Of a stretch of DNA of 26,356 bases, positions 7,085 to 15,279 are shown piece by piece. The position numbers were made by a program, and so were the translations under genes. The notes under the pieces were generated by a model that ran no database searches, was not told the origin of the DNA, and saw only the letters and a list, made by a program, of their open reading frames with translations. Position 1 is the stretch's first letter, and the number at the start of each line of letters is the position of its first letter. Source of the stretch: Agrobacterium fabrum (GTDB taxonomy: Bacteria > Pseudomonadota > Alphaproteobacteria > Rhizobiales > Rhizobiaceae); NCBI GenBank assembly GCA_003241215.1, contig QFOL01000021.1, positions 1 to 26,356 of the forward strand, given 5' to 3'.

Positions 7085-8017
7085 ATGATCAAGGATATCA
7101 AGGGCCTGCACCACGTCACGTCAATGGCGTCGGATGCGCGGCAGAACAACAGCTTCTTCACCGATACGCTCGGCCTGCGCCGGGTGAAGAAGACCGTCAA
7201 CTTCGACGAGCCAAGTGTTTATCACCTTTATTACGGTGACGAAAAGGGAACGCCAGGCACCGTCATGACCTACTTTCCCTTCGCCAACATGATGGCCGGC
7301 CGTCCCGGCATCGGCGAAGTGGGCGAGACGCAGTTTTCCATTCCCAAGGGTTCGCTGGGCTTCTGGAAAGAGCGTCTCATTGCCAAAGGTGTCGGCAACC
7401 TCCAGGCCGATACGGTTTTTGGCGCCGAGCGCCTGCGCTTCACCGGCCCCGATGGCGATGGCCTTGCGCTGATCGAAACGGATAACGATGTCCGCGCCCC
7501 CTGGCTGGCCGAGGGTATTTCCGAAGAGCGCGCCATACGTGGCTTCACCGGCGCGCGCTTCAATCTGAACGACACGGCCGCGACTGAGGAACTCCTTCGC
7601 TTCATGGGATATGAAAGGGCCGATGTCGAAGGCAATGTGACACGCTTCGTCATTCCCGGCGGCAACGGGGCCGACACGATCGATCTCGCGACCCTGCCGA
7701 AGACGCCCTTTGCCCGTCCGGGGGCAGGTTCGGTCCACCATATCGCTTTCGCAGTCGAAAACCGCCAGAAGCAGCTGGAAGTGCGAAAGGCGCTGATGGA
7801 TACGGGTTATCAGGTCACCCCGGTCATCGACCGCGATTATTTCTGGGCGATCTATTTCCGTACCCCGGGCGGCATCCTGTTCGAAATCGCCACCAACGAA
7901 CCGGGTTTCGACCGTGACGAGGATACGGCGCATCTGGGTGAAGCACTCAAGCTGCCCAGCCGTTATGAGCCTTTCCGCAATCAGATCGAGGCAAACCTCG
8001 CTCCCCTTGCGGCATAA
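7085..8017 (+). CDS. Two-domain VOC ring-cleaving dioxygenase (MhqO/PcpA-like)
   Basis: 310 residues from the ATG at 7085, preceded by AAAGG. Two VOC domains are clear: about 5-133 (GLHHVTSMASDARQNNSFF to GDGLALIETD) and about 150-272 (VHHIAFAVE to GGILFEIAT). Probable metal ligands by comparison with PcpA and MhqO are His9 or His10, His218 and Glu267, the 2-His-1-carboxylate set for Fe(II). Proteins of this type open hydroquinones or catechols; B. subtilis MhqO and MhqA belong here and respond to quinone stress. It is the first gene of the plus-strand run. The following gap to the YcaC-like gene is 143 bases, so a separate transcript is possible. Family firm, substrate inferred. Confidence 0.88.
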   Translation: MIKDIKGLHHVTSMASDARQNNSFFTDTLGLRRVKKTVNFDEPSVYHLYYGDEKGTPGTVMTYFPFANMMAGRPGIGEVGETQFSIPKGSLGFWKERLIAKGVGNLQADTVFGAERLRFTGPDGDGLALIETDNDVRAPWLAEGISEERAIRGFTGARFNLNDTAATEELLRFMGYERADVEGNVTRFVIPGGNGADTIDLATLPKTPFARPGAGSVHHIAFAVENRQKQLEVRKALMDTGYQVTPVIDRDYFWAIYFRTPGGILFEIATNEPGFDRDEDTAHLGEALKLPSRYEPFRNQIEANLAPLAA

Positions 8018-8160
8018 AGCGGGTCTCTGATCCGCCTCGACTGACCAAAACAGACTTATGCTTTTCAAGACGGCTGCCCCTGCCGGGCGGCCGGCCGGCG
8101 AAGCCTTCTTAATTTCCACCGCCGTAGATCGGCAATCACCACCTGAACGGAGAACTGAAA

Positions 8161-8853
8161 ATGTCCAAGCTCGAAGTCCTTACCCCCGCCAACAGCCAGA
8201 TCATCTTCATCGACCAGCAGCCGCAAATGGCTTTCGGTGTGCAGTCGATCGACCGGCAGACCCTGAAGAACAATGTCGTCGGCCTCGCCAAGGCGGCAAA
8301 GATCTTCAATATCCCGACGACCATCACCACGGTCGAAACGGAAAGCTTCTCCGGCAACACCTTCCCGGAGCTGCTTGCGGTCTTCCCGGAAAACGATATT
8401 CTCGAGCGCACCTCGATGAACTCCTGGGACGACCAGAATGTGCGTGACGCGCTGGCGAAGAATGCAGCCGCCGGCCGCAAGAAGATCGTCGTCTCCGGCC
8501 TCTGGACGGAAGTCTGCAACACCACTTTCGCCCTCTCGGCGCTCCACGATGTCGCGGATTACGAGATCTACATGGTGGCGGACGCCTCCGGCGGTACTTC
8601 TGTCGATGCGCATAAATATGCGATGGACCGCATGGTGCAGGCCGGCATCATTCCCGTGACCTGGCAGCAGGTGCTGCTTGAATGGCAGCGCGACTGGGCA
8701 CGCAAGGAAACCTATGACGCCGTCACCTCGCTGGTGAAGGAACATTCCGGCGCCTATGGCATGGGCATCGATTATGCCGTAACCCATGTCCATGGCGGTG
8801 AAGAACGCGTCAAGCACGGCAAGCGCATCGGCCCCAACCCGGCCAAAAAATAA
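8161..8853 (+). CDS. YcaC-like isochorismatase-fold cysteine hydrolase
   Basis: 230 residues, with GGAGA seven bases before the ATG. It resembles E. coli YcaC over most of its length: FIDQQPQMAF at the first strand (Asp18), KNNVVGLAKAAKIFNIPT, a basic residue in ERTSMNSWDD (Arg83), and SGLWTEVCNTTFALSAL with the nucleophile Cys119. These give the Asp/basic/Cys set of the isochorismatase-like hydrolases. YcaC itself forms octameric rings and its natural substrate is unsettled, so only a C-N hydrolase on a small amide can be suggested. The C-terminal 30 residues, rich in Gly, His and Lys, extend beyond YcaC. XapX and the amidohydrolase follow, an arrangement that may be functional. Confidence 0.88.
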   Translation: MSKLEVLTPANSQIIFIDQQPQMAFGVQSIDRQTLKNNVVGLAKAAKIFNIPTTITTVETESFSGNTFPELLAVFPENDILERTSMNSWDDQNVRDALAKNAAAGRKKIVVSGLWTEVCNTTFALSALHDVADYEIYMVADASGGTSVDAHKYAMDRMVQAGIIPVTWQQVLLEWQRDWARKETYDAVTSLVKEHSGAYGMGIDYAVTHVHGGEERVKHGKRIGPNPAKK

Positions 8854-8865
8854 GCTTTCAACTGC

Positions 8866-8902
8866 GCCGCACCGGCAGGATTATGATCCAGCCCGGTGCG
8901 GC
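8866..8902 (+). terminator. Intercistronic hairpin between the YcaC-like gene and xapX
   Basis: GCCGCACCGG and CCGGTGCGGC pair perfectly over ten bases, and a smaller GGAT/ATCC stem fits inside the loop. Only TTT follows, so it is a weak terminator at best. It may instead attenuate or protect the mRNA end, setting the ratio of YcaC-like to downstream product. Confidence 0.45.
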
Positions 8903-8925
8903 TTTCACCTATCGAGGAGGTTTCC

Positions 8926-9216
8926 ATGAAAGTCTATCTTCTGTCGCTTGGCGCCGGCCTGCTGGTCGGCATCGTTTATAGCCTGCTCAATGTGCGTTCG
9001 CCCGCACCGCCCGTCATCGCTCTCATCGGTCTGCTCGGCATATTGGTCGGGGAACAGATCATCCCCTTCGCGAGGACGATCATCGACAGGGAACCGGCCG
9101 CCGTTTCGTGGTTCAACCACATCAAGCCGCATATGTTCGGCCACATGCCCAAGGGCGGCGCCGAAACAGCCGGCCTTGCCGAGGGTAAACAGCCGATCGA
9201 CCGGGAGAGAAGCTGA
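8926..9216 (+). CDS. XapX-domain small membrane protein
   Basis: 96 residues with an excellent ribosome site (GAGGAGG) before the ATG at 8926. The opening MKVYLLSLGAGLLVGIVYSL and the following NVRSPAPPVIALIGLLG are the hallmark of the XapX domain: two hydrophobic helices separated by a short Asn-Arg-Ser-Pro turn. The hydrophilic C-terminus (about 60-96, with HIKPHMFGHMPKGG) carries several His and Met residues. XapX proteins have no settled function; the domain was named from a xanthosine-related locus. The stop overlaps the next start (TGATG at 9214-9218), so it is coupled to the amidohydrolase, which suggests they work together at the membrane. Confidence 0.9.
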   Translation: MKVYLLSLGAGLLVGIVYSLLNVRSPAPPVIALIGLLGILVGEQIIPFARTIIDREPAAVSWFNHIKPHMFGHMPKGGAETAGLAEGKQPIDRERS

Positions 9217-11198
9217 TGCCGACACGACGCACCTTTCTCGGCGCGGCTTCGAGCCTCGCCTTTCCGAATCTGTTCTCACCGGCTAAGGCCGCTGATCCCA
9301 TCAAGACCGGAGGTTCTTCCATGTATCCAGATACGATCCTTCACAATGGCCGCTTCACGACGCTCGACCGCGGTAACCCCAATGCAACGGCAGTCGCCAT
9401 CAAGGACGGCCTGTTCCTGGAGGTGGGAAGCGACGCCGAGGTCATGGCGCTTGCCGGGCCTGATACGAAGATCGTCGACCTCAAGGGCAAGCGGGTTCTG
9501 CCCGGCCTGATCGACAACCACACCCACGTCGTGCGCGGCGGCCTGAACTTCAACATGGAACTGCGCTGGGATGGCGTGCGCTCGCTTGCCGATGCCATGG
9601 ACATGCTGAAGCGCCAGGTGGCGATCACCCCGGCGCCGCAATGGGTGCGGGTTGTTGGCGGTTTCACCGAGCACCAATTCGTCGAAAAGCGCCTGCCGAC
9701 CATCGAGGAGATCAATGCGGTGGCGCCGGATACACCGGTCTTCCTTCTGCATCTTTACGACCGGGCGCTGCTGAACGGCGCGGCGCTTCGCGCCGTCGGC
9801 TACACGAAGGACACGCCGAACCCGCCCGGCGGCGAGATCACCCGCGATGCGAACGGCAATCCGACCGGCCTGCTGCTCGCCAAGCCGAATGCCGGCATCC
9901 TCTATTCGACGCTTGCCAAGGGGCCGAAGCTGCCGCTCGATTATCAGGTCAATTCCACCCGCCATTTCATGCGCGAGCTGAACCGGCTGGGCGTGACTGG
10001 CGTGATCGACGCGGGCGGCGGCTTCCAGAATTACCCTGATGACTACGAGGTGATCCAGAAGCTGTCGGATGAGAACCAGATGACGGTTCGGCTGGCCTAC
10101 AACCTCTTCACCCAGAAGCCGAAACAGGAGAAGGAGGATTTCCTCAACTGGACGTCATCGGTCAAATACAAGCAGGGCAACGACTATTTCCGGCACAATG
10201 GCGCAGGCGAAATGCTGGTCTTTTCCGCTGCCGATTTTGAGGATTTCCGCCAGCCGCGACCGGACATGCCGCCGGAAATGGAAGGCGAGCTCGAAGACGT
10301 CGTCCGGATTCTGGCGGAAAACCGCTGGCCCTGGCGTCTGCACGCCACCTATGACGAGACGATTTCGCGGGCGCTGGATGTCTTCGAAAAGGTCAACCGG
10401 GACATTCCGCTCGAAGGCTTGAACTGGTTCTTCGACCATGCCGAAACCATTTCCGACCGCTCCATCGACCGTATCGCAGCCCTTGGCGGCGGCATCGCCA
10501 CCCAGCACCGCATGGCCTATCAGGGCGAATATTTCGTCGAACGCTACGGTCAGGGCGTGGCGGAAGCCACACCGCCGATTGCGCGGATGCTGGAAAAGGG
10601 CGTGAACGTTTCGGCCGGCACGGATGCAACGCGCGTTGCCTCCTATAATCCGTGGGTGTCGCTGTTCTGGATGGTGACGGGCAAGACGGTGGGCGGCATG
10701 CAGCTTTATCCGCGCGCCAATTGCCTCGACCGCGAGACGGCGCTGCGCATGTGGACCGAAAAAGTCACCTGGTTCTCCAACGAGGAGGGCAAGAAGGGCC
10801 GCATTGAAAAGGGCCAGTTCGCCGATCTCGTGGTGCCGGACAAGGACTATTTCTCCTGCGCGGAAGATGAGATTTCCTTCCTCACCTCGGAACTGACCAT
10901 GGTGGGCGGCAAGGTCGTTTATGGCGCCGGTGACTTCAGGACGCTGGATGAAAGCAATATTCCGCCGGCCATGCCCGACTGGTCGCCGGTCCGCACCTTC
11001 GGCGGTTATGCCGCCTGGGGTGAGCCGCAGGGCGCTGGAAAGAACTCGCTCAGACGCGCAGCCATTACCTCCTGCGGCTGCGCCAATGATTGCGGCGTGC
11101 ATGGTCACGACCATGCCGGCGCATGGACGTCGAAATTGCCGATTGCCGATCTGAAGGGCTTCTTCGGCGCGCTGGGCTGCTCCTGCTGGGCGGTCTGA
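9216..11198 (+). CDS. YtcJ-like amidohydrolase with Tat signal and Cys/His-rich tail
   Basis: 660 residues. The first 26 are a Tat leader (TRRTFLGAASS to AKAA). The amidohydrolase fold follows: LHNGRFTTLDRGNPNATAVA, the metal motif DNHTHV (His102, His104), LHATYDE, FFDHAET, the terminal GTDATR aspartate, and the closing beta domain KGRIEKGQFADLVV. The YtcJ group hydrolyses amide or related C-N bonds of small molecules with one or two bound metal ions. The last 50 residues hold CGCANDCGVHGHDH and GCSCWAV, eight Cys/His residues that look like a further metal site. A second ATG at 9321 with its own GGAGG lies just after the leader and would give a cytoplasmic form. Substrate unknown; coupled to XapX. 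Confidence 0.87.
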   Translation: MPTRRTFLGAASSLAFPNLFSPAKAADPIKTGGSSMYPDTILHNGRFTTLDRGNPNATAVAIKDGLFLEVGSDAEVMALAGPDTKIVDLKGKRVLPGLIDNHTHVVRGGLNFNMELRWDGVRSLADAMDMLKRQVAITPAPQWVRVVGGFTEHQFVEKRLPTIEEINAVAPDTPVFLLHLYDRALLNGAALRAVGYTKDTPNPPGGEITRDANGNPTGLLLAKPNAGILYSTLAKGPKLPLDYQVNSTRHFMRELNRLGVTGVIDAGGGFQNYPDDYEVIQKLSDENQMTVRLAYNLFTQKPKQEKEDFLNWTSSVKYKQGNDYFRHNGAGEMLVFSAADFEDFRQPRPDMPPEMEGELEDVVRILAENRWPWRLHATYDETISRALDVFEKVNRDIPLEGLNWFFDHAETISDRSIDRIAALGGGIATQHRMAYQGEYFVERYGQGVAEATPPIARMLEKGVNVSAGTDATRVASYNPWVSLFWMVTGKTVGGMQLYPRANCLDRETALRMWTEKVTWFSNEEGKKGRIEKGQFADLVVPDKDYFSCAEDEISFLTSELTMVGGKVVYGAGDFRTLDESNIPPAMPDWSPVRTFGGYAAWGEPQGAGKNSLRRAAITSCGCANDCGVHGHDHAGAWTSKLPIADLKGFFGALGCSCWAV

Positions 11199-11218
11199 GC
11201 CCTATCGGCAAACGAAAT

Positions 11219-11250
11219 GCAACGGGCGGCGGATTGCCGCTGCCCGTTGC
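11219..11250 (+). terminator. Hairpin after the amidohydrolase gene
   Basis: GCAACGGGC and GCCCGTTGC pair over nine bases, with a GGC/GCC inner pair, 20 bases past the stop codon. No T-run follows. It probably marks the 3' end of the amidohydrolase transcript, separating it from the DoxX-MFS pair. Confidence 0.5.
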
Positions 11251-11395
11251 CTCTGGCAAAAAGCACCATTACAAAATACGCAATAATATAGAAATAATTG
11301 ATGCAATTGTTGGCGATAATCCTTTGCGTCAATATCGCTCCATCAGATGAACGCAGCGCCGCTCAACACCGAGGGCCAGATCGCAGGAGCAAAAA
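11251..11395 (+). promoter_or_regulatory. AT-rich upstream region of the DoxX-MFS pair
   Basis: The 145 bases before the DoxX gene are AT-rich at 11270-11340, unlike the flanking genes, and contain ATTGATGCAAT (11297-11307), an inverted ATTG/CAAT pair similar to the half-sites in the LysR-dioxygenase promoter. A promoter is likely here, perhaps under the same LysR protein. No exact -35/-10 pair stands out. Confidence 0.4.
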
Positions 11396-11836
11396 ATGAC
11401 CGATCCATCTTCGACCTTTCGCCTTCGCGGGCTTGTTGCGGATATCCTTGCCGCACCCGCCACAAAAATCCTCGCGCTTCTGGCGCTGTGCTCGGCCTAT
11501 ATTCAGGGGCCGCTCACCAAGATCTTCGACTTCCCCGGCGCGATTGCCGAGATGAACCATTTTGGTCTCCAGCCGGCCGCCGCATTCGCCGTCGTCGTCA
11601 TCCTGTTCGAACTCACCGCCTCAGCCCTGGTGGTATCGGGCTTCCTGCGCTGGGCAGGGGCTCTGGCACTGGCAGGCTTCACGCTGCTGGCCACCTTCAT
11701 CGCTCTCCGTTTCTGGGAAATGGCGCCCGGCATGGACCGCATGATGGCCACCAACGCCTTCTTCGAACATCTTGGCCTGGCCGGCGCTTTCGTTATCGTC
11801 GCCGCAATCGATCTCACGAAAGGAACAGGCAAATGA
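11396..11836 (+). CDS. DoxX-family membrane protein
   Basis: 146 residues, with GGAG before the ATG. Four hydrophobic segments (about 22-40, 58-82, 84-102, 122-138) and the phrases YIQGPLTKIFDFPGAIAEM and FGLQPAAAFAVVVILFEL identify the DoxX family. Related proteins are quinone-linked or partner with thiol and redox enzymes in oxidative-stress membranes; no catalytic residue can be assigned. It is coupled by an ATGA overlap (11833-11836) to the MFS gene, so the two form a pair. A role in quinone or electrophile tolerance would fit the upstream ring-cleaving dioxygenase, but that is inference. Confidence 0.87.
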   Translation: MTDPSSTFRLRGLVADILAAPATKILALLALCSAYIQGPLTKIFDFPGAIAEMNHFGLQPAAAFAVVVILFELTASALVVSGFLRWAGALALAGFTLLATFIALRFWEMAPGMDRMMATNAFFEHLGLAGAFVIVAAIDLTKGTGK

Positions 11837-13431
11837 GCGCCGCAAAATCCTCCGCGAGCAGCTTTGCTCCCCTTGCGCAACCGGTTTTCGCCGTTCTCTG
11901 GGCGGCGACGGTGCTCGGTAACACCGGCAGCTTCATGCGCGATGTCGCCAGTTCATGGTTGATGACCGATCTTTCGGCCTCGCCGGCGGCCGTCGCCATG
12001 GTTCAGGCGGCCGGAACCCTGCCGATCTTTCTTCTGGCAATCCCGGCCGGCGTGTTGACCGATATTCTCGATCGCCGCAAGTTCCTGATCGCGGTGCAGC
12101 TTCTGCTGGCCTCGGTCAGTATCACCCTGATGGTTCTCGCCCATACCGGCCTGCTGTCCGTCAGCGCCCTGATCGGCCTCACCTTCCTCGGCGGCATCGG
12201 TGCGGCATTGATGGGGCCGACCTGGCAGGCCATCGTGCCGGAACTGGTGAAACGTGAGGATATCAAGAGCGCCGTGGCGCTGAACTCGCTGGGCATCAAT
12301 ATCGCCCGTTCCATCGGCCCTGCCGCCGGCGGCATCCTGCTCGCGGCCTTCGGGGCGGCCTTCACCTATGGCGCCGATGTCGCAAGTTATTTCGTGGTCA
12401 TCGCCGCGCTTTTGTGGTGGCCGCGGGCAAAGAACGCCAATGATGCGCTGGCGGAAGGTTTCTTCGGCGCATTCCGGGCGGGCCTTCGTTATACCCGCGC
12501 CAGCCGGCCGCTGCATGTCGTTCTGCTGCGGGCAGCGATCTTCTTTGCTTTCGCCAGTGCCGTGTGGGCGCTGCTGCCTCTGGTCGCCCGGCAATTGCTC
12601 GGCGGAGATGCAAGCTTCTACGGCATCCTGCTTGGCGCGGTCGGCGCCGGCGCCATCGGCGGCGCGCTGGTCATGCCGAAACTGCGTCAACGTTTCGATG
12701 CCGACGCCCTGCTGCTGGGTGCGGCTCTCACGACCGCGCTCGTCATGGCCGGACTTTCGCTCGCACCGCCAAAGTGGCTTGCCATCATCATCCTGCTGTT
12801 TCTTGGCGGCGCCTGGATCACGGCTCTGACGACGCTGAATGGGGCAGCCCAGGCGATCCTGCCGAACTGGGTGCGCGGCCGGGGTCTGGGCGTTTATCTC
12901 ACCGTCTTCAACGGCGCGATGACGGCGGGCAGCATCGGCTGGGGCGCGGTTGGCGAAGCCGCGGGCGTGCCGGGTACGTTGCTGATCGGTGCAGCTGGCC
13001 TCTTCATCGCCGGTCTTGTCATGCACCGCTTGAAACTGCCTGCGGGCGATGCGGATATGGTGCCCTCCAACCATTGGCCCGAACCGCTCGTTGCCGAGCC
13101 GGTGGCCCATGATCGCGGCCCGGTTCTGATCCTGATCGAATATAACGTCGAAAAGCATCACCGCGCCGCTTTCCTGCATGCATTGGACGAACTCTCCCAG
13201 GAGCGCCGACGCGACGGCGCCTATGGCTGGGGCGTGACGGAGGATTCCGCCGATCCGCAGAAGATCGTCGAATGGTTCATGGTGGAATCCTGGGCCGAAC
13301 ATCTGCGCCAGCACAAGCGGGTTTCCAATGCCGATGCGGATTTGCAGGGCAAGGTGCTCGCCTACCATTCCGGCCTTGAAAAACCGGTGGTGCGGCACTT
13401 CCTCACCATCAATCGCCCCGGTAAGGCATGA
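11833..13431 (+). CDS. MFS_3-family exporter with C-terminal ABM-like domain
   Basis: 532 residues. The first 400 form a 12-TM MFS protein of the MFS_3 type, to which the enterobactin exporter EntS is related (VLGNTGSFMRDVASSWLMTD, GVLTDILDRRKFL, GPTWQAIVPELVKR, SLGINIARSIGPAAGG). Residues about 430-520 are soluble and predicted cytoplasmic, with the strand-helix pattern of a dimeric alpha/beta-barrel (GPVLILIEYNVEKHHRAAFL, then IVEWFMVESWAEHLRQHKRV), as in antibiotic-biosynthesis monooxygenase-like domains. This two-part layout is normal for PF05977. It starts inside the DoxX stop (ATGA) and ends just before a strong terminator. Likely exports a small organic compound; substrate unknown. Confidence 0.88.
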   Translation: MSAAKSSASSFAPLAQPVFAVLWAATVLGNTGSFMRDVASSWLMTDLSASPAAVAMVQAAGTLPIFLLAIPAGVLTDILDRRKFLIAVQLLLASVSITLMVLAHTGLLSVSALIGLTFLGGIGAALMGPTWQAIVPELVKREDIKSAVALNSLGINIARSIGPAAGGILLAAFGAAFTYGADVASYFVVIAALLWWPRAKNANDALAEGFFGAFRAGLRYTRASRPLHVVLLRAAIFFAFASAVWALLPLVARQLLGGDASFYGILLGAVGAGAIGGALVMPKLRQRFDADALLLGAALTTALVMAGLSLAPPKWLAIIILLFLGGAWITALTTLNGAAQAILPNWVRGRGLGVYLTVFNGAMTAGSIGWGAVGEAAGVPGTLLIGAAGLFIAGLVMHRLKLPAGDADMVPSNHWPEPLVAEPVAHDRGPVLILIEYNVEKHHRAAFLHALDELSQERRRDGAYGWGVTEDSADPQKIVEWFMVESWAEHLRQHKRVSNADADLQGKVLAYHSGLEKPVVRHFLTINRPGKA

Positions 13432-13434
13432 AAG

Positions 13435-13459
13435 AAAAGGGGCCGAAAGGCCCCTTTTT
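13435..13459. terminator. Strong intrinsic terminator, probably bidirectional
   Basis: AAAAGGGGCC, a GAAA tetraloop and GGCCCCTTTTT make a stem whose A and T tails serve both strands. It starts four bases past the MFS_3 stop and lies 23 bases from the stop of the convergent reductase gene. Confidence 0.9.
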
Positions 13460-13481
13460 GTTGCCGTTTGCTGCCGGGCGG

Positions 13482-14264
13482 CTATTGCGCAATTCGCTCC
13501 AGTACACGGCTCAATGCGTCCTTCAGCACCCTCGAACCGCCCTTGCCGTCGAAGTCCTGCAGCACCTGCTCGTTGAGGCCGCCCTTGGTGGCGAATTCAC
13601 GGCTGATCTCGGTGAAATCCGTCCTGTCGCCGGCAAGCACGGCCACCTCGGAGAGGCCGGCAAAGAGCGGTGTAAGATAGGCGCGCGCCTTTTCTTCCGG
13701 CAGGCCCTTCTCGGCCAGCCATTCCGTCGCGGTCTGCATGATGCCGAAATAGGTGGCCATCAGGGCGCTCGCGGCGGCCAGAAGATCGTATTCCGCCTTG
13801 GTCTCGCATTCCACCGCCTTGCCGAGCACGTTGAAGATGGCAGCCGTATCCATATCGGCAGGATAAATGGCGGTGACGCCGCTGCGCCGGGCGACGAAGG
13901 GCAGCGGGATCGCCTGGCTGAGACGCACATCCGCACCGATCCAGTCCAGAAGCGCCTCGCGGCCGGTTGCGGCAACGACGCTGATGATCTTCTGCCCGTC
14001 GCGGAACCGCAGGGGCCGGATGACTTCTTCGGCGATCTGCGGGCGGATAGCCAGCACAACGGTATCGCAACCGTCGACGATCGCCTGATTGTCGCCGGAG
14101 ACGATCACCTGCGGAAACTCGACCGCAAGTCTGGCCGAGATATCGGCGCTGCGCTGGGATACCATGACATGCGGCAAGGCGGCTGGCCTGCCGAGCAGGC
14201 CCCGAACCATCGCCTCGGTTATGGCGCCCGTTCCGATGAAGCCGATTTTCTGGGGAAGTGACAT
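13482..14264 (-). CDS. Pyrroline-5-carboxylate reductase-like NAD(P) oxidoreductase
   Basis: 260 residues, with GGAG before the ATG. The Rossmann motif GFIGTGAI opens the protein, followed by SQRSADISARLA, DTVVLAIRPQ and a C-terminal helical dimerisation part (about 160-258) ending in REFATKGGLNEQVL, the counterpart of the substrate-binding PGGTT segment in ProC. Where classical ProC has MPNTPA it reads AIPLPFVARRSG, so the substrate pocket differs; a ProC paralogue acting on another imine is possible. ProC reduces pyrroline-5-carboxylate to proline with NAD(P)H in the cytoplasm. Same strand as the third LysR gene, 130 bases downstream of it. Family likely, exact substrate unsure, so no symbol is given. 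Confidence 0.82.
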   Translation of the reverse strand: MSLPQKIGFIGTGAITEAMVRGLLGRPAALPHVMVSQRSADISARLAVEFPQVIVSGDNQAIVDGCDTVVLAIRPQIAEEVIRPLRFRDGQKIISVVAATGREALLDWIGADVRLSQAIPLPFVARRSGVTAIYPADMDTAAIFNVLGKAVECETKAEYDLLAAASALMATYFGIMQTATEWLAEKGLPEEKARAYLTPLFAGLSEVAVLAGDRTDFTEISREFATKGGLNEQVLQDFDGKGGSRVLKDALSRVLERIAQ

Positions 14265-14394
14265 GAATACTCCGCGGCGGCGAGGGGAAACCGACAGAGG
14301 CGCCGGTCTTTCTCACGCGATGCTAAATTTCCCGTCCGGAATTGTCGACAGGGAGGGGGTAATTTGCTGTTGAGGCGCAGCCGAGTCGTTCGCG

Positions 14395-15249
14395 TCAGCT
14401 TCCCGGTCGGTGCTCGCGAAACGCGGCGGCGAGGGTGCGCAGCGCTTCGCGGGATCTGCGGTCCGTCAATGTCGAGAACATGATGATTTCGGTGGAGGGC
14501 AGGGGCGGCAGGCCGAAACGCTGGCTGACCTCGACCGTGCCGGGCGGCGCCAGCCGACAGGAAAAGGCGGAAATTGCAAGACCGGCCGAAACCGCCGCCG
14601 TCACCATCGACGATGTGCCGCCAAGAAATACTTCCGTCCAGGCGATTGCGGCCGCATCCAGCGCACGGGCGGCGATGTCGCGTACGCCACAGGCGGGTGA
14701 GAGCGCCGCCAGCCGCAATGGCTCGCCCTGGCGATGTTCGAATTGCGGGGTGGCGTACCAGCCGAAATGCTCCGGCCCGAGCACCTCGCCGTCACGCCGG
14801 TCGTCCTCGCGTCGAATGATTGCCGCATCGATTTCGCCACGGTCGAAAGCGTCCAGCAGGGTGCGGGAATTGTCCATCCGCACTTCAATCGTAAGCCCGG
14901 GATCATGGGCGTTGAGCCGCGCCAGCAGGGTCGGCACTTCCGGCCCCGCCACATGGGCGGCAATGCCAAGTCCGAACCGGCGGCGTGGAGAGGCAAGGCC
15001 GGCCAGCGCCCGATCATGCGCGGCGAGGAATTCACGCGCGGGCGCCAGAAACACCGCACCCTGTGCCGACAGCCGCACCGAGCAGGGCGTCCGTTCGAGC
15101 AGCCGCTGGCCGAGCCGGTCTTCCAGCCGTTTGAGCTTGACGCTGATGGCGCCCTGGGTGGTGCCCAGCGCCTCGGCGGCTCGGGTGAAGCTCTGCAGGT
15201 CGGCGATCGTGACGAAGGCCTCGACGGCATCCACATCCAGCACGCTCAT
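14395..15249 (-). CDS. LysR-family transcriptional regulator
   Basis: 284 residues from the ATG at 15249. The frame stays open for another 573 codons upstream, but that stretch is antisense to the exporter and has the composition of a shadow. The winged helix-turn-helix covers about 4-62 (SFTRAAEALGTTQGAISVKL, RLLERTPCSVRLS); the effector domain covers about 88-280 (AHVAGPEVPTLLARLNA, DRGEIDAAIIRRED). It diverges from the DHA2 exporter, and an inverted repeat TAGCCAA/TTGGCTA lies between the two starts, so it likely controls that exporter. Regulation of the downstream reductase by read-through is possible. Confidence 0.92.
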   Translation of the reverse strand: MSVLDVDAVEAFVTIADLQSFTRAAEALGTTQGAISVKLKRLEDRLGQRLLERTPCSVRLSAQGAVFLAPAREFLAAHDRALAGLASPRRRFGLGIAAHVAGPEVPTLLARLNAHDPGLTIEVRMDNSRTLLDAFDRGEIDAAIIRREDDRRDGEVLGPEHFGWYATPQFEHRQGEPLRLAALSPACGVRDIAARALDAAAIAWTEVFLGGTSSMVTAAVSAGLAISAFSCRLAPPGTVEVSQRFGLPPLPSTEIIMFSTLTDRRSREALRTLAAAFREHRPGS

Positions 15250-15279
15250 GGCGATAATTCCGATTTGTTGTCTCTGAAA

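Noticed and set aside
11347..11832. N-terminal extension of the MFS_3 exporter frame upstream of 11833
   Set aside because: These 162 codons overlap the well-supported DoxX gene in another frame and do not look like an MFS N-terminus; the ATGA overlap marks the start.
11953..13398. A 481-codon minus-strand open frame
   Set aside because: Antisense to the MFS_3 exporter; composition is shadow-like (Gln/Arg/His/Asp).
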